Shown here: one piece after another, positions 6,501 to 6,822 of the stretch
Layout: each line of letters opens with the position of its first letter
How positions within the stretch are numbered: the first letter of the stretch is position 1
Assembly (NCBI GenBank): GCA_016202795.1
Contig: JACQNY010000014.1
Coordinates: forward strand, 1 to 6,822
Direction: 5' to 3'
Length of the DNA stretch: 6,822 nt
Source: Candidatus Aenigmatarchaeota archaeon
GTDB taxonomy: Archaea; Aenigmatarchaeota; Aenigmatarchaeia; JACPZZ01
Program-made: the position numbers and the translations under genes
The notes under the pieces: generated by a model
Told to the model about the DNA's origin: nothing
The model's database searches: none
The model's input: only the letters and a program-made list of their open reading frames with translations

Positions 6501-6780
6501 CGGGTTCAAGGAGTTTGTTGTGCTAAAAAAAATAAGCGAAGGTTATCCGAACGTTTTGGATTTCATACAAGAAGGTAAGATAAACTTGGTCATAACCGTG
6601 CCTGGCACATCCAAACAAAGCATAGAGGACGAGAAGACCATGCGAGTAGCGGCTACAGAACTGCAGATACCGGTATTCACGCAATTCGAAACAGCCGAAG
6701 TTTTGATACGCTCCCTGCTGGCAAACAACTCCAAAGGTTACGAGGTAAAAAGCCTGGGCGACTACTTTGTAAGAGGCTAA
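3571..6780 (+). CDS. carB: Carbamoyl-phosphate synthase large subunit
   Basis: CarB makes carbamoyl phosphate from bicarbonate, CarA-derived ammonia and two ATP, for pyrimidine and arginine synthesis. The 1069 residues match the family length (about 1070), with all four regions present. The first ATP-grasp half (1 to about 400) has GSGGIRIGQAAEFDYSGSQA, Arg129, Arg169, Glu215, His243 in GIHTG, and Glu298/Asn300 in IEMNPRMSRSSALASKATG. The oligomerisation region is about 401-545. The second ATP-grasp half (about 550-935) has GSGPIRIGSSVEFDWC (556-571), VIVRPSYVLSGAAMRV, GIHSGDAV, and Glu838/Asn840 in IECNLRASRS. The C-terminal MGS-like allosteric domain is about 950-1069. VLINPNIATIQTS, GSSVEFDWC, NPETVSTDYDM and IECNLRASRS are hallmarks I associate with CAD/CPS1/CPA2 and Bacteroidetes CarB. 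In the allosteric domain, positions corresponding to E. coli Thr977 and Asn1015 are changed, so the UMP/IMP response may differ. The ATG at 3571 lies inside the carA end, with CAGGATGA (3557-3564) as a well-placed ribosome-binding site. Confidence 0.98.
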   Translation: MPKFEWIKKVLIIGSGGIRIGQAAEFDYSGSQALKALREEGIKTVLINPNIATIQTSKEMADKIYLEPITPEIIEKLIAKERPDGVMLSFGGQTSLNVGVKLARLGILEKYNVKILGTPLEAIEKAEDRALFKDAMKNSGVQIPTSYVAYSVEDAGRIADKTAYPVIVRTGFMLGGGGSGVAKNKVELINIVRKALGWTANSQVLIEEYLAQWKEIEYEVVRDVNDNTVITCVMEGFDPMGIHTGEKIVVAPTQTLTNKEYHMMREAAIRIVKEVNIIGECNIQFALDPKSGRFVAIEMNPRMSRSSALASKATGYPLAYIAAKLAIGYTLPELKNNVTGITIADFEPALDYAVVKIPKWDFQKFPGVNRDIGSQMKSVGEVMAIGRCFEEALQKALRCLDLDLLNAEKETNMATLRFALSNPTDTRIFRIIDALRQGMDMDEIHDLTGVDKWFLYKIKNILVMENALKEQGMDKKILTEAKKLGFSDEQIGKTSGKSGMEIRKLRKEMGITPGVKQIDTLAAEWPAQTNYLYITYGSYEDDDTSESKKEKILVIGSGPIRIGSSVEFDWCTMNCVWALRSKGYEAIVLNCNPETVSTDYDMSDKLYFEEITLERVMDIIEHETKNGNFKGVVVSVGGQTPNNLAKKLAELNINILGTSAESIDRAENRSKFSKLLDELGIKQPLWLSLNSMAGIEELIKGVEYPVIVRPSYVLSGAAMRVAYNEAELSDFVRTAAKISAEYPVVVSKFIENAREVEVDAVSDGNNVLVGSIIEHIEQAGIHSGDAVMVIPPQSISKRAQERIVDYTKKIAASLKIKGLFNVQYIIIDGAEPEVFVIECNLRASRSMPYVSKATNENLIQIATNCMLGEKLEGDSMLNAKICVKSPMFSFIRLSGSDPLLGVEMMSTGEVACLGDTFQEALVKSFLATETPLPSYGNVLLSLPRNLQRKLLDMANNLKGLGYAIFTTEGNAERLSNSGFKEFVVLKKISEGYPNVLDFIQEGKINLVITVPGTSKQSIEDEKTMRVAATELQIPVFTQFETAEVLIRSLLANNSKGYEVKSLGDYFVRG

Positions 6781-6787
6781 TAAAACT

Positions 6788-6795
6788 ATTTATAT
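6788..6795 (+). promoter_or_regulatory. TATA-like element downstream of carB
   Basis: ATTTATAT lies 7 bp after the carB stop, in an A/T-rich stretch that runs to the window edge. It is a good match to the archaeal TATA box and would place a rightward start near 6815-6820, at the very end of the window. This suggests that the next rightward gene has its own promoter and that carAB ends as a two-gene unit. No T-rich terminator is visible between the carB stop and this element. Confidence 0.45.
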
Positions 6796-6822
6796 CAGAA
6801 ACATAAAATAAAAGTACTACTA

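Overview
The window looks archaeal. The partial gene at the left edge is an archaeal-style type IA DNA topoisomerase. Two small genes encode zinc-binding proteins built on CxxC pairs. The intergenic gaps hold A/T-rich TATA-like elements rather than bacterial -35/-10 pairs. Spacing is tight, with one gene overlap and one TTG start. Base composition is moderate and no gene stands out as compositionally foreign. I cannot name the lineage from this sequence; a euryarchaeal or DPANN-type archaeon would fit.

Layout. Positions 1-623 (minus) hold the first 207 residues of topoisomerase I, with its C-terminal part outside the window. Positions 624-860 are a gap between divergent genes, with a TATA-like element and an inverted repeat. 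Positions 861-1016 (plus) hold a 51-residue zinc-ribbon protein. A perfect 9-bp hairpin at 1028-1048 sits between its end and the end of a convergent minus-strand pair. That pair is an NAD-dependent sugar epimerase/dehydratase (2414 down to 1491), followed after about 22 bp by a 140-residue protein with four CxxC pairs (1468 down to 1046). A 57-bp divergent promoter region separates the epimerase from carA (2472-3584, plus), which overlaps carB (3571-6780, plus) by 14 bp. A TATA-like element just after carB probably belongs to the next gene, outside the window.

Function. CarA releases ammonia from glutamine, and CarB uses it with bicarbonate and two ATP to make carbamoyl phosphate for pyrimidines and arginine. 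Both subunits carry motifs that I recall as typical of eukaryotic CPS (CAD, yeast CPA1/CPA2) and Bacteroidetes Car proteins rather than of the E. coli type. The epimerase is probably for nucleotide-sugar interconversion. Its pairing with the zinc-finger protein suggests co-transcription but not a known shared function.

I see no clear undescribed multi-gene system. The least explained items are the two small cysteine-pair proteins, the hairpin at the convergent junction, and the structured gap upstream of the zinc-ribbon gene. There are no mobile elements, CRISPR arrays, rRNA or convincing tRNA genes.
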